From Cinclus cinclus (lineage: Eukaryota; Chordata; Aves; Passeriformes; Cinclidae), in the NCBI RefSeq assembly GCF_963662255.1, contig NC_085049.1, positions 27,932,142 through 27,996,141 on the forward strand: a DNA stretch of 64,000 nucleotides. The letters are read 5' to 3'. Made by a program: the position numbers and the translations under genes. The notes below the pieces were generated by a model. The model worked only from the letters and a program-made list of their open reading frames with translations. It was not told the origin of the DNA and did no database searches. This document shows, one piece after another, positions 23,001 to 38,000 of this stretch (position 1 is its first letter; every line of letters starts with the position of its first letter).

Positions 23001-26000
23001 GCATTTAGGATAGCAAATACTCTTGTGCTATCTGAGAATTAGGAGGACAACTCAGTGTTGCTACTTGTGAGGTTGTAGTTAATTTCTCTGGATTGCATGA
23101 ATTTATATATTTAGGCTCATTTTAAATCTATAGCCTATCATGCTACAGGTACAAGGGACACTTAATATCCTAGATCAAAGCTTGCAGGATATGCGGATTG
23201 TCAGATGTGTGCTCATACACAGTAACATCTGCTTAACACAGGTGATGTTGATTACAAAGAAAGATTGTACTTTACTGTATGATTGCTCTAAAAATTTTCA
23301 CCAAGTCTGGAATCCTCTCTCAACTTTGTCGTGGGTCACCTTTCTTGAATTGAGCTGCAGCTGTTCTTTGTATCTCCAAGGGGTGCAGTGAGTTACCAGC
23401 TCTGTCAAATCAGCAGAAATGAAATCTCCAGTGTGATGGACATCAGCTGAACTGATTGTCAGATTTGACCAGACTGTTAGAGTGATGTCACTGCATAAGT
23501 GATCATCACCACATCAGGATGGAGACCCTGGATATTCTACTGAGGCAGTGAATTCATCACATACTTAGTTTTACTCTCTGTGTGTTAAAGAATTTACATT
23601 CTCAGTAAAAAATGCTGGGAAAGCACCTGAGCCTTTGACTGCCTGCCAGTAATCTTGAGTGGTGCTGTTATCTACCATTTGAATGTTAGTATGTGTGTGT
23701 TTGCCAGCTGATAACTCACTTTGTCACCTTTCTGCTATACTTCCTGAGTAGCTGATTTTATTTCATCATAACTTTGTCAAAAAAAACAGAGTATAAATTC
23801 AGAATCTTAGGTAAAGCTGATGAAACCTAAGATTCGTCTTTCATGCCCTTCCAAGGCCAAGATGGAACTAAATTCTAATATCCAGTAAAGAGGATTCTGT
23901 GCTTTTGCTGTATTAGAAGCAGCAAAAAAACCCTTCTCTGCTAAGATAAAATCTTTTTCAGGAGTTCTGATATAGCTCCTTAGGACTGATCCTGTGTGCA
24001 CAGCCATGGTCAAATTTCTCCTTGCAAAACTGTTTTGGTGCAAACACTGAACTTTAAAGCTTTTAGGCTTCTTCATATTTGAGTATATTTAATAGTCTTG
24101 GATTCAATGCTGATAACCCATTTTGGAATGAAATCCTGAGCTTCTTTTTGCATTTGTAGTGTGATCACTTTTAGGGGAATTGTTTTGGTTGCATTTAAGA
24201 CAGACCCTTGCTGCAGCTGAGAGCCTCAAACAGCTTCTGTTGAACTTTGTTGTCTTCTGCTTGTTGCATTCATTGCTGCCCTGGGTGACCTTTCATAATG
24301 GAAACTGTCCTTTCCACCCTGACTTGTGCTCTCACTTGGGCACAGGACTCAGTCTCAGCTCAAGGTGCATCCATACTAAATTGTGTGCATCTTGTGCTTT
24401 TGTGTAAGAGTGCTAATGCCTTATTCCAGCTGAAAATGCTCAGGACAGGAGCAGTGGCCAGCCGTCCTGCACTGAGGGTGTTGCAGAGAAATCAGAGCAG
24501 CCCTGTCCAGGTGAGGCACACGGCTGTTGTGTTCTCTGAGCGTTGTGTGCTGACAGCCCGGCATGGCTGGGCCGTGGGGAGCTCTGCACAGTCACTCTTG
24601 TGACTGTGTCCTTTCTGTGTTGGTTCCATCCTTTGGTGTGAGCCTGCTCTGTTCTCCACAGAGTCTGTGCTGCTGTGGCTGCCGGTTTTGAGGCTTTGCG
24701 GGGAATGTTCTGGCTGTGGGTTCACCCCAGGACAGCTTCTTTCTTCCATACCCTGCTGCCACTGTTTGTTCCTCTCCGTTTCCCAATTTTTTACTGCTTA
24801 AGCAAGTTGGCCCAGCTGTAAACTGTGTGATGCTTAATTCTCACAGCAGGAAGACAGCCCTGAGTTGGCCAGCAGATGTGACACTGCTTGTCTGTTTGGC
24901 TCTAAGGCCGAATCGTGTAGATAAGGCCTTAGGGGACACATAAAGTAAAAATTGATTTTTAGCTTGCTCTGGGTATGGTACAAGTCAGAAGAAATCTCTC
25001 TGTGTTCTTTAAGACAGTGGAGCAATTTCCCTCAGCCTCCACCTGCTCATGTTTGAGCATTGTTGAAAAGGCTTTGTTACTACCTAATAGTAGACAATAA
25101 AGTACAGAAAAATGAACAATATCTTATGTTTATTATTGAAGTCTCATCTTCTCTGGGAGCTGGTGGGCACTCATATTTTGAGAATGAATACATGCTGAGG
25201 CAGAAGGCTTTAAGAAGTTTCCTTTTAGCTGGTTTTCACATTTTGCTAGCTCTATTTATTGATTGTTATGACCCGCAGAGGACCTGCAGGCCCTCTTGGG
25301 GTACTTCAGTTGGGCCATGTGAGGTGAGTAAATGCAACAGCTGTGATGCAGGAGGAGGACTGCTCTTCTTACAGATGCATCCCTGTGAGTATACTTGTGC
25401 TTTTTTTTTCTGCAGTTTGAAGCTAGTGAAGTGTTGACATCATATTTTAAAGAAATAAAAAAATTCCTGTTACCTGGCATCTTTAAACCAAACCTAGGAC
25501 ATCCTTGACAAACTCAGATGACTTGGAAATGTCCCAGCTGAATTAAGTGGAAATGCTATGAGTATGGCAGAGATGGCAGGAGATGTGGGTGCTGTGCTGC
25601 TGGAGCAGTGAGACAAATCACCTGTAAATGCTGGATGGTAAATGATTCCTTTGGTCTCAGAATCAAAACTTTTCCTTTGACACCAACATGGCAAGTGTTG
25701 AAGTAGGCTTCTTCTGTCTCTTAAGTGCTTCAGTGCAGGGGAAGATCAGCATAAATGTTGACATCTAAACTGTCAGGCTTATTTTTTATGGGTAGGACTC
25801 ATTGAGGTGAATCCTTGACAGTTTTGAGGATCTTTGAGGTTGAGAAAGAGAGCACAGTATCTTCTGCTTGCATTGGGAAAGTATTTCTGGGCTTCTTTTT
25901 AAAGGCAATTAACCCTGGCATAAATCTAGGGTCACCAGGAAAACAGACTGGCCAACAGCGTGACAGAGCTTGACTTCTGAACAAAATAGCATCAATGTGA

Positions 26001-29000
26001 AGTAAACAGATAATGTGGGTTTGGCTAGGATTTGTTCAGAAGGTTAGGACAGCAATTCTCAAAGGCATCAACTGTTCAGCCATCATTTGATAGTGGGGGT
26101 TCCTTGATATCCCATAATATTTCAACTTTATGTACTGAAATCGCAATCATTTTCTGTTTGCTTTGGCCACACGTAGTCACAGAAGGGAGAAATGTCCCTG
26201 TGTGAGGGCTCATGCCCTCAGTGGCACAGTGTGGACTCAGCCTGTGATGCTGTTTTGGTTGAGCTGGAATTAGCTGTGACACTGCTGTTGCACAGCTTGG
26301 AGCACCAACCTTTGCAGAGTTATTTTAACTGGTGCATTTCCATCACATTCCTTCAATCAAACCCAAGGCTGTTGCTCCTCTAAGTGGTATTGCAGGTGCT
26401 TTATACAAATTATCTACTCCTTTGGTTTTAAGGAGCAAATATGACAGCATGCCTCTGAGGAATATTTTTACAGACATTCCAGTTACTTGTTATCCTGATG
26501 AGTTATTATTCACCTATTTTCTTTTTCCATGCTTGAACTCTTCCTTTGTCTTTTCATTATTACCGTGAATAAATCTGTGGCTTTTAGGCTGTAGTTATTT
26601 TCTCAGAACCCAATTTTATATCTCACCTGAAGTCACCTTACTTCTTGTTTTATGGCATTGCAGCATCTCTTGGTGATGCCAAAAAAAACCAGCTTGCATA
26701 GTTCCAGTGACCGATAAATACTCTAAACCAATGGAATCAAAAAGATGGCGCTTAGGTGTGGCCTTGCCTTGCCTTGCCTTCTCTTCTGCCATTTCCATGG
26801 CAGGGTTTGGCCTGATGAGCCATGCTTTGGGGCAGACGTGCTGTTCTCCCAGTCACCTGTTTTGTCTGCTTGGCCTTTAATCATTTTGGTTGATACAGCG
26901 TTCATTTTGGTATGCTGACTGTGAGTGGGGCTTTTTGTATGTGATATTTGGAGACAAAAATAGATGGTCTTGCCAGGTATTGGCAAGGACAAGTTGAAGG
27001 GTGGAAACTTTTGGTACCTAGAGGACAGACAAGACTCTGGGCACATTTGGGGCTGCGACAGGAATAGACTTTCATTCCTCATTCAGTAGCTGTGCCTCCA
27101 GTGCTTGCTGTCTATATACCCTGCTTGCCAGTGATGAGTCAGGAATGTATTTTTGAAAAGAGCACCTGTGACATACCTAATACTGATTATCTGTCTCTTG
27201 TTTTCACACTTCACTTAATGAGTGTTTTTCACCTCTCTGAGTTTCTGCTTTGGGCCGTGCTCAGACATAGATGGGTGGGAGGTGTTCCATTTATGTGTGT
27301 TTGGCTTGCAAACTGGTGGAGAGGGGAGATCACATTTGTAATGCACAAAGACTTAAGTACTCTAGAACCCTTCTACACTGCCAGAATGGTAAGTACCTTC
27401 TGTGTAAACACCAGGCTGCAAGAACATTGGAAAAACTCACACCTGAGCTCTAGAGTACAGTTATGTAGCAATTTAACAAATAAATCACAGTTACACAGTG
27501 TGCCAGAGCTTATGTAATCTCAGCACACTTGGCATCCTGGTCTTTGTTTTCTGCTTTTCTTTTCTGTAGAAAGAGTGTTTATGTGCACATGCAGAAAAAA
27601 AAGTATGCATGTGTGCATAAATGGGGGTGTTTTATCCTTAAAATGTTTCAGGTTTTTTTTCTCTTTCAGTGTTGTCAAACTATGTGTAAAAGGGGTATGT
27701 ACCTACATTTTTTAAATGAGAAAATTGTTTTAAACTTACACAACATAATGTCCCCTCTCTTTTCTGTCTTACCTGATAGTGATAACCTGGTACGAAGAGC
27801 TGCATGCCAAGAAGCCCAGGTAATACTGTTTCAAATAATTAAATTAGATTAAAATCTCCCTCTTATCTTGGTTTTGCAGGGCTCCTGAGATTTTCCCAGT
27901 GGGCCTTTCCTACGTGACAAGCCTTACAATGATGCCATCTGTGTTCTTTTCCCTCACTGCCCAGGGATGGACGGGGGTACCGGCCCTTGCGTGTCCTGGC
28001 ACTGCTGCAGGGGAGTGCAGCGTTATCCTTGGGGTGATCTTAGTCACTGCTGGAGCTACCCAGACCTGCACTGCTGCACATGCAATTGCTCTGTGCCTGT
28101 AAACTTCTTGCAGGAAGATGATTTATTGATAAGAGTGAAATCCCAGCCCTACCAGGAGGGGTGTAGTCTGGGCAGAAGGGGCACAAACCACTTTGAGTCA
28201 GTGCTCAGCTGCAGAGACCTTGCCCTTGTCTGTTTGACCCTGAGTGACTTTATCAGGGATGCCAGCTGTGATGACTGACTGACCCAGCTCTTCTGGGACC
28301 CGTATACTGGGTACTTAATGGGGACAGCCTGATTGTTGATCAGTGACAAGAAGGCCACTGTTCAGGGGGGGACAGTTACTCTTGCAGGGTACTGACTGTT
28401 GCATTTCATAGTTTGTGGCCAGCATGGGCAAACAGCAGTCAACAAACTCCCATACTGTAATATTCCCACAAAGAAATCTTGTCCTTTATAAGCAGTCTTT
28501 TGGAGGTGCAAGTGCTGCTGCCCATGGATGACATCACTACTGTAGGATTTTAAGAGCTATTACCTCCCACAAATAAAGTTTGTTCTAAACCTGCTTCTCT
28601 AATGACAGATCTTTGATGTTTTGCTGGGTGTAACACTGCTCCCATTATTGCTACATACTGGAGCCTGAGTAGAATGGTGAAAATTACTTTTTCTCAGTAG
28701 AGAGGTGTTGTGCACCTGAATTATCCCACTTTTAGCCTGTCTGCTGTTGAAAGATTTTCACAGCAACTTGTCTTGTGCAATGGATCTTCATGCCAGAATA
28801 GATATAAGGGAACTCACTGCTCATGAAAAAACAAGGAAGATCTTTCCCTGAAAATACTGCTTTCATAAATCATACTTGTAATTTCAGAGTCTTATGTTTT
28901 CAATATTCATTTTTACTGCATAATACCAAAGTGATAGAAGTTTTGTGTATCACAAATAATAGCTGTTAATACCTCAGAATTTGAAGCATGCTGACCAAAT

Positions 29001-32000
29001 TAAACCAATTTTTTAAAAAGGCCTATGAAGTGGTTTGTGTGTTTTGCCAAAAGGTGTAGGGGCTAAAGAAAGGACTGGTACCAGCAGATAATTCAGTTGT
29101 GGAAATCCTGAATTTCCCATTTCTTAAATCCAGTTATTAAGTTACAGGTTCTATTCCATTATGGTGTACTCTTACAAATGAAAATACAAAAGCACTGTCA
29201 GTAGAGCTTCCTGCAATTTTAGTGGTTAAAGCCTGGGAAAGTGTCCTGCAGAAGACTCCTGCATTAGAAAAGAATGAACCAGAAAGCCTAGTAATCAATT
29301 CTTGCTGTAATTTTCATTCTCACTGATGTTTTAGTGCCAAATAGTTCTTGAAAACACACAGCAGTACTGCATTAAGCCATTAAGTGTCTAGTATGTTCTT
29401 CAGAATAACAATAATCAAAAATAGTTTGAAAAATGCTACTTGCTTTTATAATGCTGTATATAAATACTGCAAAAAAAAATAGATGCAAACTCACCATAGA
29501 AAAAGTTTAGTCTGAATTAAGTGTGTGTGAAGTTCTTACCATTTTTACATTGGATTTTTAGGTTTTTAAGCCTGTTACATTATCAGATTGATGAGGAGCT
29601 GCCTTCCTGAGAAAGTATCCACAACAGCAGTAGTTCCTGCAAAGGTTCTGCTACGTGTGTCTGAATTTAAATATCAGTTTATGGTGACAGTCTTGGTGTG
29701 GCAAATGACTATGGAAAGTTTCTACAATAAAGTACCCACTAATCATATTTTTAACATTTAACACCTCTGTCTCTGGAATCAGTCAGTGCCAGCTGACTTG
29801 GACTTCCTTGGGAAATCAGTCTTGCTGCTTGACCTTATTGTTGCTGAACTTACGTTAAAGAGGAGCTGGCAAACAATTCACTCAAGGATAGTTTTCTGTA
29901 AAAGAATGTAGTTTCTTTGCTGGTATTCATAAAGCGCTATAAAAACTTTATGTAAAGGATTTTTCATAGTTGTAGAATAGTGTTTGTCATTTTTTGAAGT
30001 CCAGAAATACAATACTGGAAGTGGGCATTTGACAAGAAAGTGAAAAATTATTATACCTTATAATTTATTTTATAATGAATTTAAATTTATAATTTATTAA
30101 TATTATAATTTAATGACCATGTTTATGGTATGATTATAAGTTGTCTTTACTTACGTTCTGCTCTGAAAGACTTCTAGAATATTGCATTATTAATTTTTTA
30201 TTTCCTGTTTTATGAATCAGCATTTGCTTTAGAAATACCCATGTATGTAACAAAAATGTCTAAGTATATTACAAAAGGAAGCAATTATGTCATTGCTAAT
30301 AAAATCTTTATGAGCCTTGTTGGGTTGTTTAGAGCCTTGTTGGATTGTTTGGAGCATGAAAATACACCACATTGTGCCCCCTGAGCAAATAATTAGTTGT
30401 TTCTAACAGCTGTAACGTGCTAGAGGTTCCCTGTTCCCCAATTCCCACCCAACAATTGCAATATAGTAAGTTGGTCTGTTTTCCAGCTGGTCTTTGAGTA
30501 CATCTTAAGAGCTATTGATTTGTTTCACTTTCTTTGAAAATTTCTTTACTCTCAGTAACTTCTCTCATCCTTTTTCTTTCCTGGAGAAGAAATTCAGATG
30601 TTTTAAGCAGCACAGCCAGCTGTAACCTTCTTTAAATTGAGGTTTCCTGAGCAGAGTTTGCAAGTTTAATTAATAATAAGTTTGAACAGCTAACAACCAG
30701 TAAAATATACTGTTCTTTGTGTACAGTATCACCTCCTTCAATATAAAAATTCCTGCTAGGGGGTTAGCTTTCAAAGTGAAGGGGAAAAAAAGCCAGGAAC
30801 AGTTGACTGGGCCATGTTCAGCACAGTAGTCTTTGGTTCCCACTCTTTCTGGGGCTTCTGGATGGTATTGCTGAATACCTTGTATTCCTTGTGTTCAAAT
30901 CCAGTTTGATTTGGTGTGTTAGTGAGGATGTCTTTAAGTGACCTTCTAGAGACTTACAGAGCAGGATCTGACATGTGTGGAAGTTTTGCATTTCCTTGCC
31001 GGTGCTGAGCAGCTTTGGAAATAGTTACAAAGTGCAAGAGGCTTTGTGGAGGAACTCTCAAATAATTTAAATTTGAGGCACCTCTTCAGAATTGGATTAA
31101 AAGTTGAAGAGGAATTGAATGATTTTTATAGAAAGAGATTAGCTTAAAAGACATGTAAGCAACAGTGGACTTGCTTATAGGTCAAGGCACATTCTCTTGT
31201 AATTATCTTTCCTGTCTTCAAAACCTGAAGCATGGAAAATACTAAAAAAAGAGTAGAAGAGATAGAGGAATTAAAGTTCAGAAGTTGGAAAGGATGCAGA
31301 AAGAAGGTGGCAGGCAGGTGTGTGAGAATTACATAAGAAAATCCAGTAACCTTGGAGTCAAGGAGAGCTCCCTGGATCTCTGCCCATTGCAGAAAACCAG
31401 AGGTTGACAAAAACGAAATGGTGGTGGAATTTTAAAAATGAGCTAAAGAGTACTTATGGCAGTGATGTGAGCTGCTGCTCTTTGAATAAGAGACCTGTAC
31501 AATGGCTGAAGATGGAAGTCATTTGAATGTCATGAGGCTTGAAAGCCCATTGACATTTGCAAAGATGCATTATTTTGAACTGTTTTAGCAGTGTACTTAA
31601 AAGATAAACTGAGCCTTCCTCTTTTTCTCTTACTTAGGCTTTTGGCAACCAGCTGATCCCTGCCACTATGCCATTGAAGAAAGCAACAGTCTTCCTCAAC
31701 CCAGCAGCTTGCAAAGGGTAAAGTTAGCCCTTCCCAGCACTCTCATTTGAGGCACTCTGCATTTTTGCTCTGCTATCCACTGTAAAAACCAGCCAGATTT
31801 TTGAGCTCATTTTTGCCTCCCTCTGATGCCAAGCTGGTGCTATGTAACTATGCCAAACTTTATTTCAGCAAAAATACTGGGGTGAGAAATAGAATTAGTT
31901 GCTTGAGGTGGAAGAATGATTTCTAAACATACATATTTTATTTTTTTTTCTTCAATCCTATGTTTTGGCCTTTGTCCTTCCTTCATATGTAAAATTCCTT

Positions 32001-35000
32001 TGTATTCCTTCCAAACTTTTGCATATGATATATTTCCATCCTCAAAAACTGTAGAAATAAGGGATGACCTTGATTGCTTCAAGACTTGAAGTTAGCAAGA
32101 AGTGATCTTACTTCTGTGGGAACCTGCCCTTGAAAGGGATGTGCCCACAAACTGAGAGGCTTAATATGGGCTCAGAGCAAGACTCCTGGAAGAGGTCTGC
32201 TATTTTTACATGCTCATTAGCAGAAAAACTATAATTTTGGATGTGATGTGTGTCTGTTTCTGCTGATCAGCTAAGCTTTGGAATAGTAACATTTTGTGGA
32301 GGGGCAGAGAGTTGTTACTACCAATATGAGTGGAATATTATAGCTGACATGGAAATGCTTGGACTCACATGCTTTTGTGCATCTGGAAAATGCATAGTAT
32401 TAATCAAGTCTCATGTTTCTACTTGTAAACAATTTATAGTTTGTGACATAATTATTTTATTATGCAATGGCAGGCATAAAATTATCAGTCCTATAACAAA
32501 AAAGGTCAGATAAAATTTTGTTAATAATATGTAGCAATAAATAATTGGGATTTTAAAAATATTTCTTAAAGCCTACATGGGCCTTGTTTGTGGTCCTAAA
32601 GGCTGGTGCTTTGTAAGTCATTCATTTTCTAATAAATTTCTTTCTGGAGATCTTAACTTGTTTTAATGGATTTTTAAAATTATTTTTGGCTAAAGTTAGA
32701 TAGCATCTTGTGCCTTTATTAAAACTGCAAGAAAACCCTGACATTTGAGATATGAGACTAGAAATGTAACATATTTGAACCACATGAAATCTCATCTTTT
32801 CTGACTGTCAGGTTGAGTGACTGATTGTGGAGATTGAATGCTTGGTTTTAAGTAGATTTTTTTCTTGCTATTAATTTGTTTCTTTCCTTTTTAATTTTTT
32901 TTCAGACACTAGACTCATTAAACGGTTTTTACTCTGTTATTTCTAGCAAAGCTGGGAACCTTTTTGAAAAGAATGCTGCACCAATTTTGCACTTATCTGG
33001 CTTGGATGTAACTGTGGTTAAGGTAAGAACTGATAGGTTCTGCTAATATAAAAAGATTGACTGTTCTTTTTTCTCCTCTTGTAGAATTGAAATTCAAATC
33101 CGTATGCATTTTAAATTCTCAGTTGTCCTGTAGACATCTTATAGGAAGAAATAAATACTGAGATATTAAGCCAATACCTAATATTTTTATTTCACAGTTA
33201 GTTTTCAAACAGTGTAGTGAAATTTTAATTTTCAGCTAAAGCTGTACATATGCTTGTTTGTCTGTCTAAAGCAGCCCTTCTATAATTCATCTTTGAGTGA
33301 AAACTCTCTAAATATTTGAGTGCTGGCCAGTGGTGCGTGCCCATTGCTGTTGAATTTGTCATTTCTGCCTGAACTTGAAGAATTGAAAAGTGAGGAATTT
33401 TGCCATGCAGTTGAACTGTTCAGATTAATTAAAAATAACATTTTATCTTTACGCTGAAATTATTTCTGCGTCTCTCCAAATAATTAAACATTCCCACCAC
33501 AAAAGCAGAACACTGAGCTCTAAATGGTGTGAATTAACAAACAGGTTTTCTTTGGAAAGAGAAGAACAAGGAAGCACTGAAAGGATTCTGATCTTTCTGC
33601 AGTTTTTGGGGGGTTTTTTTAAGACTGTGATATATGGATTGCATAATAGTCAGTGTGTCCTAACTGCAAAGTACTCTGATATCCATCTTTTTGTCTTGGA
33701 ATCTTTTCCACAGGGTTTAGTATTAAAATGCTCTTTTGTTAATCCCTTTCTCTGATCATTAAAAATACCTAGTGCCACCCTAAGAGAAGAATTTATTTTG
33801 CAAGACTTAAAACTGATGCTTGGGTCAGACCTGACAAGTTGACAAAACAGGGCTGAGCAAAGAAATGAGGCTGAGATGGCTCTGTAAAAGACTTTAATTT
33901 TGTAGAAAACGGTGTTGATGGTTTTAAAAGTCAGTACTTTTTACTGCTAAATGCATTGTCAGTGGCTGATAGGCAGTGGCCTTTTATGTAGTTGATGCTG
34001 CATTTCAGGAGATGCACTTGAGCACTTTGGTTGTTAAAGATAGTGGGAGTTTTTCTGCAAGTGACTGGCTTCTGGATTTGTTTCAATGCAATATTGCCTG
34101 GAAATAAGATGATAGCTGTGGTGTTCTAGTTCTATTGAGTAAGATTTGCTCTGATATTTCATTTAACCTCTCTGCGTCTGTGTGTTTACTTGCACGTGTT
34201 GTATTGTGCATCAGACTGGTTTTGTAAGTTGTATAAGTTAAAAAAAAACCTCTGAATGTAAGTAATATAAAGTACTGTGTGCCTATATAAAAATAACTAT
34301 TAACCAGATGGATAGATGATTCTTTTTTCTATAAAAGATATACACTAAAAATAATCATTTGAGTCCTCATGTTTGGATCTCTGTTTCTTCAGACTGATTA
34401 TGAGGGACAAGCAAAAAAGCTTCTGGAATTAATGGAAAGCACGGATCTGATCATTATTGCAGGAGGAGATGGCACAGTCCAAGAGGTACTGCAGGAGCCT
34501 GGTTTGTTGAGAATCATAATTGTGCTGAGGGCAAGAAGATTGAGTCTGTGCAGTGTAGCAGTATCATAACAAATGTTCCTGGAGATCTGTCCAGTTTAGT
34601 ATCTGTGTTTTCAGTAAATGTTATATTTTGGGGACAGAATACTCTGCTTGTATGTATTAGTCTTAAAGAGAAGGTGGGAGTGGGGTCAAAAAGAATGTGT
34701 GACCTAAGTGTCTTCCAGAACTTTACTCTAGAATGAGCAAACTCTTTGGAGGGACATGTTTCTAACTTTTTTCTTTATGTGTAATGTAGTTGTAATGGTT
34801 TGATTTTCAAAGTTCCTTTCTTTCCATAAACTCCCCAAGAGGAATGCATATTTTATGAAGTGGGAATCAGATAATTTAAAAATTACGTGGGAATGATAAC
34901 AAAGCATAGAACGTATTTAATAAATGCTATTGTCAAGATGATTAATGACAGGAGCGGAACTGGGGGATACTCTCTTTTTCAAGATTGTATTTTATTCAAG

Positions 35001-38000
35001 TAGTTCCTGGTTTCTATCTACTGATTTCATAAGACGAATGCAATGACCTTAAGAGAAAGTGATCAGAATACACCTGCAAGTTTGTTGTGGCCTTTTGTTA
35101 ATTGCATAATGCTGGTTTTGCATTATGCAGAGCATCATTCAGTGTTAAAACATTTACACTGGCATTGGTTGTGGTGCCAGCATGTACTCAGGCATACTCA
35201 TAAACCTGCTGTTTCCAACATGTTTGCTGGCTGAACATTCTTCCTTTACCATGTAAACAACTGTAGTACCTTCCATAAAAGATTAGCTGCTCCTTAAATC
35301 TTTTCAAAGAGTAAATGTGGTTAAGAATTTTATAGCTTTTTACTGTAACTGAAAAATAAAATTCTTAGAGGTGAACATTTCCCATGTTTTTCAGGTTGTA
35401 ACCGGACTTCTCCGTAGAGCAGATGAGGTGAGAGAGTGTCATTTTTGAAATTATGTTTGTTTCTTGGAGTATCTTGTGCATCCACAGTGATCTCTTGGCC
35501 TCAGCTGCCTTCAGCAGATATGTTGCTTACTACTCTGGAGCCAGCTTGCTGTGCAACAATCCAGCTGGGCTACTGTCCTGCAGTAGCCTGTTGTTCTTTG
35601 TTCCCTTTCTGAGGGACCGCAGTGACTCCCAGGCCATGGCTTTGGGAAGGTTCCAGCATCAGAGAAGGGATTGTGGAAAAGCCAAATGCTCAATTTTCAA
35701 AGACCCATGGACCAGCTGTGCATACCACTTTGTTTGGCAGAAGCATTGGGCAAAAGTACATATTTTTCTTGTATTTGTACATGCTCGAAACAGAATTCAG
35801 TTATGGTCACACTCCTACTGCTTTGGGATTGCTTTGCTGTTTCTTCAAGCAGTGCATACCTACCTATGCAGATGGCTGTATTAAGCAAATTTTAACCTCT
35901 CAAGGTGGATCACTCTGAATGGAAATGAGAGAGATTTTTCTTTTTAAAGTGGGAGGACAGTGTTATTGAAGAAAGGAGGGAATCATTGTTCCCAAAACCT
36001 TCTGGCAGGAGCTGGGAGAAACTCAATTAAATGATCCAGACAAGATTATGATGATACCCTTGGCAGCTGGAATTGTATCTGTTTAGGCATTTGCTTTGGC
36101 TGAATGTGACAAGGGGGACTCTGCAACCAAGTTAATATTTTTAAAGGAAGGCTGCTTATATCAATTCTGAGACATCATTGTTTTAAATTTAATATTATTA
36201 TAGTTGGATTTGAGAATTTTATAATTTGACAGTAATGGAAGAAAAGTTTAGAGGTTTTACTGGCTAGTTTCTCTTTATTTATTTGGCTTCTTATCTTGAT
36301 GTAGCTTGGATTGTTTTGCAGTAGTGTAGGAAATTCTGCATCCAGCACAATTATGGGCAGAATACTGCATTGTAGTATTGCCACTGTGTCACTTTATGTC
36401 TTTGGCCAAGGAATTCTTGTCCTTCACGTCACTCTGTCTTAGGAGCAGAAATCTGCACTCGAGCTTCCTCTCTCTGTGCCCTACTTCTCTTTTCCCTTGG
36501 GGTATCACACCACTGTCATCTGCATCAGAGTCTTTGCAAGGTACTCCTGAAGTCCTGTTCCTAGCAGCCAGGGGAGCAGAGCTTGACTTCAGGGGCTGCA
36601 AACAGCCTCTCATCTGCACACTGTAAAGCAGCACTGAAGGAAGTGAGAACAGGGTGTTTGAGAGTATTAGGACTCGCAGGTGACAGGGACATAGCAGGGG
36701 AGAGAGGTTGGGTGTGCAGTGAGACAGGAATTCCCAGTGCCTGCGGATTGGCTGTGTCCCGGTGCTGCAGGCAGCATTGCCCAGGAGAGGCATGGTGCAC
36801 TGGGATAGGGGGTAGTTTACACTGGTTTGCTGACACACTTCAAGGAGCAAGGTTTTTAAATGAGGTACAGGGTAATAACTTGCTCCTTCAACAAGCCATT
36901 TTTCTGAACAGTGGTACAGAAGAATAACATGGTCAGTGGCTTCTAAAAATTAGACCTTCTGCTGCTTCATGATTTGGATGGCAGAGGAATCAATTAATTT
37001 CATTTCCTTAAGTGAGAGAATATCTTTGCTATGCAAGGTTACTCTGTCAGACAGGGATTTCTGCAGTGGTAAATGGGATTCAGAGCCTGTGAAGCCACCA
37101 TCAGAATTAAGAAAGATGGCAGATTGCTGACAGAATCCATGCATTAGTTGGGATGCGGCTGCCAAAATGTATGTGACAATGCTCTTAATGATTACAGAGA
37201 GCTCCTTTGTACCCAGCTGGCAGTGGTGGCTTCATAGATTTGGGTGCCATGTTCTGAGTCATTGTGTGGGGAAGTGCCTGGCTGCTCAGTGCCAAAGGGG
37301 TGATGCCAGACACAGCTGTGATCTGCACACAGGAAGTTTCATGCAAATGCTAATTTACTCTCCTTATGTGTCCAGGCTGCCTTCAGTAAGATTCCTATAG
37401 GATTCATACCCCTTGGAAAAACTTGTACTTTGAGCCACACGCTGTACCCTGAGAGCACAAGTCAAGTCCAGTAAGTATGACACATTTCTGAAACATGGTT
37501 GTTTGTTTTCAAGGAGCAGTGCTTCTTGGTAGCTTGATGCTTTTCTTTTTCTTCTGTGTTACATAGAAGTTGGCAGTCTCTGGGCAGAGCCTGATGATTC
37601 TCTGGACTTGCCTGAGTTAATGACTTCCAAAAACTGACTAAAAATTAAAAGAAGGAAATGTATGTATTATTAGAAATCATTTGCTGTGGCTAATTTCTCT
37701 GTGATCATGTGATGCTCAGAGTTTAAAAAGAAAAAGGGATTAAAAGGATCAGCCTCTTAGGAATAGCAGAAAGGGTAAGACAAGGATATAGCAAGGATTT
37801 GACAAAATAAGCCAAAAATAAGTCCTCTTCTTGACCCTTCTCCAGTCTAGGAATTCTGGAAACCAGTCCACATATAGCCGGGTTAGGACCTGCAAAGTAA
37901 GGCATACAACAGTATGGGCAATGTTGGATCCCATTACTGACTTTTTCAGGGAAGGACTGACTTTTCCCTGTGGTGGGACTGATGCTGGCAGTAATCCAAC

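Larger units (their letters stand above)
20036..27779 (+). other. AGK: AGK intron 1 (7.7 kb)
   Basis: The longest intron. It begins in the CpG island, then becomes AT-rich. It contains an 11-bp-arm inverted repeat (23802-23835) and a (GCCTT)4 run (26761-26780). No coding similarity or clear mobile element was seen. Confidence 0.85.
31718..37375 (+). other. AGK: AGK introns 3 to 6
   Basis: Introns at 31718-32946, 33023-34392, 34486-35394 and 35428-37375 surround exons 4 to 6. They are AT-rich and contain no recognised genes or mobile elements. Confidence 0.85.

Noticed and set aside
30050..30115. AT-rich block as a replication origin or matrix attachment site
   Set aside because: AT-richness alone is common in introns and gives no specific signal.
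34369..34569. Open frame as a stand-alone gene
   Set aside because: It is AGK exon 5 read through its donor into the intron.
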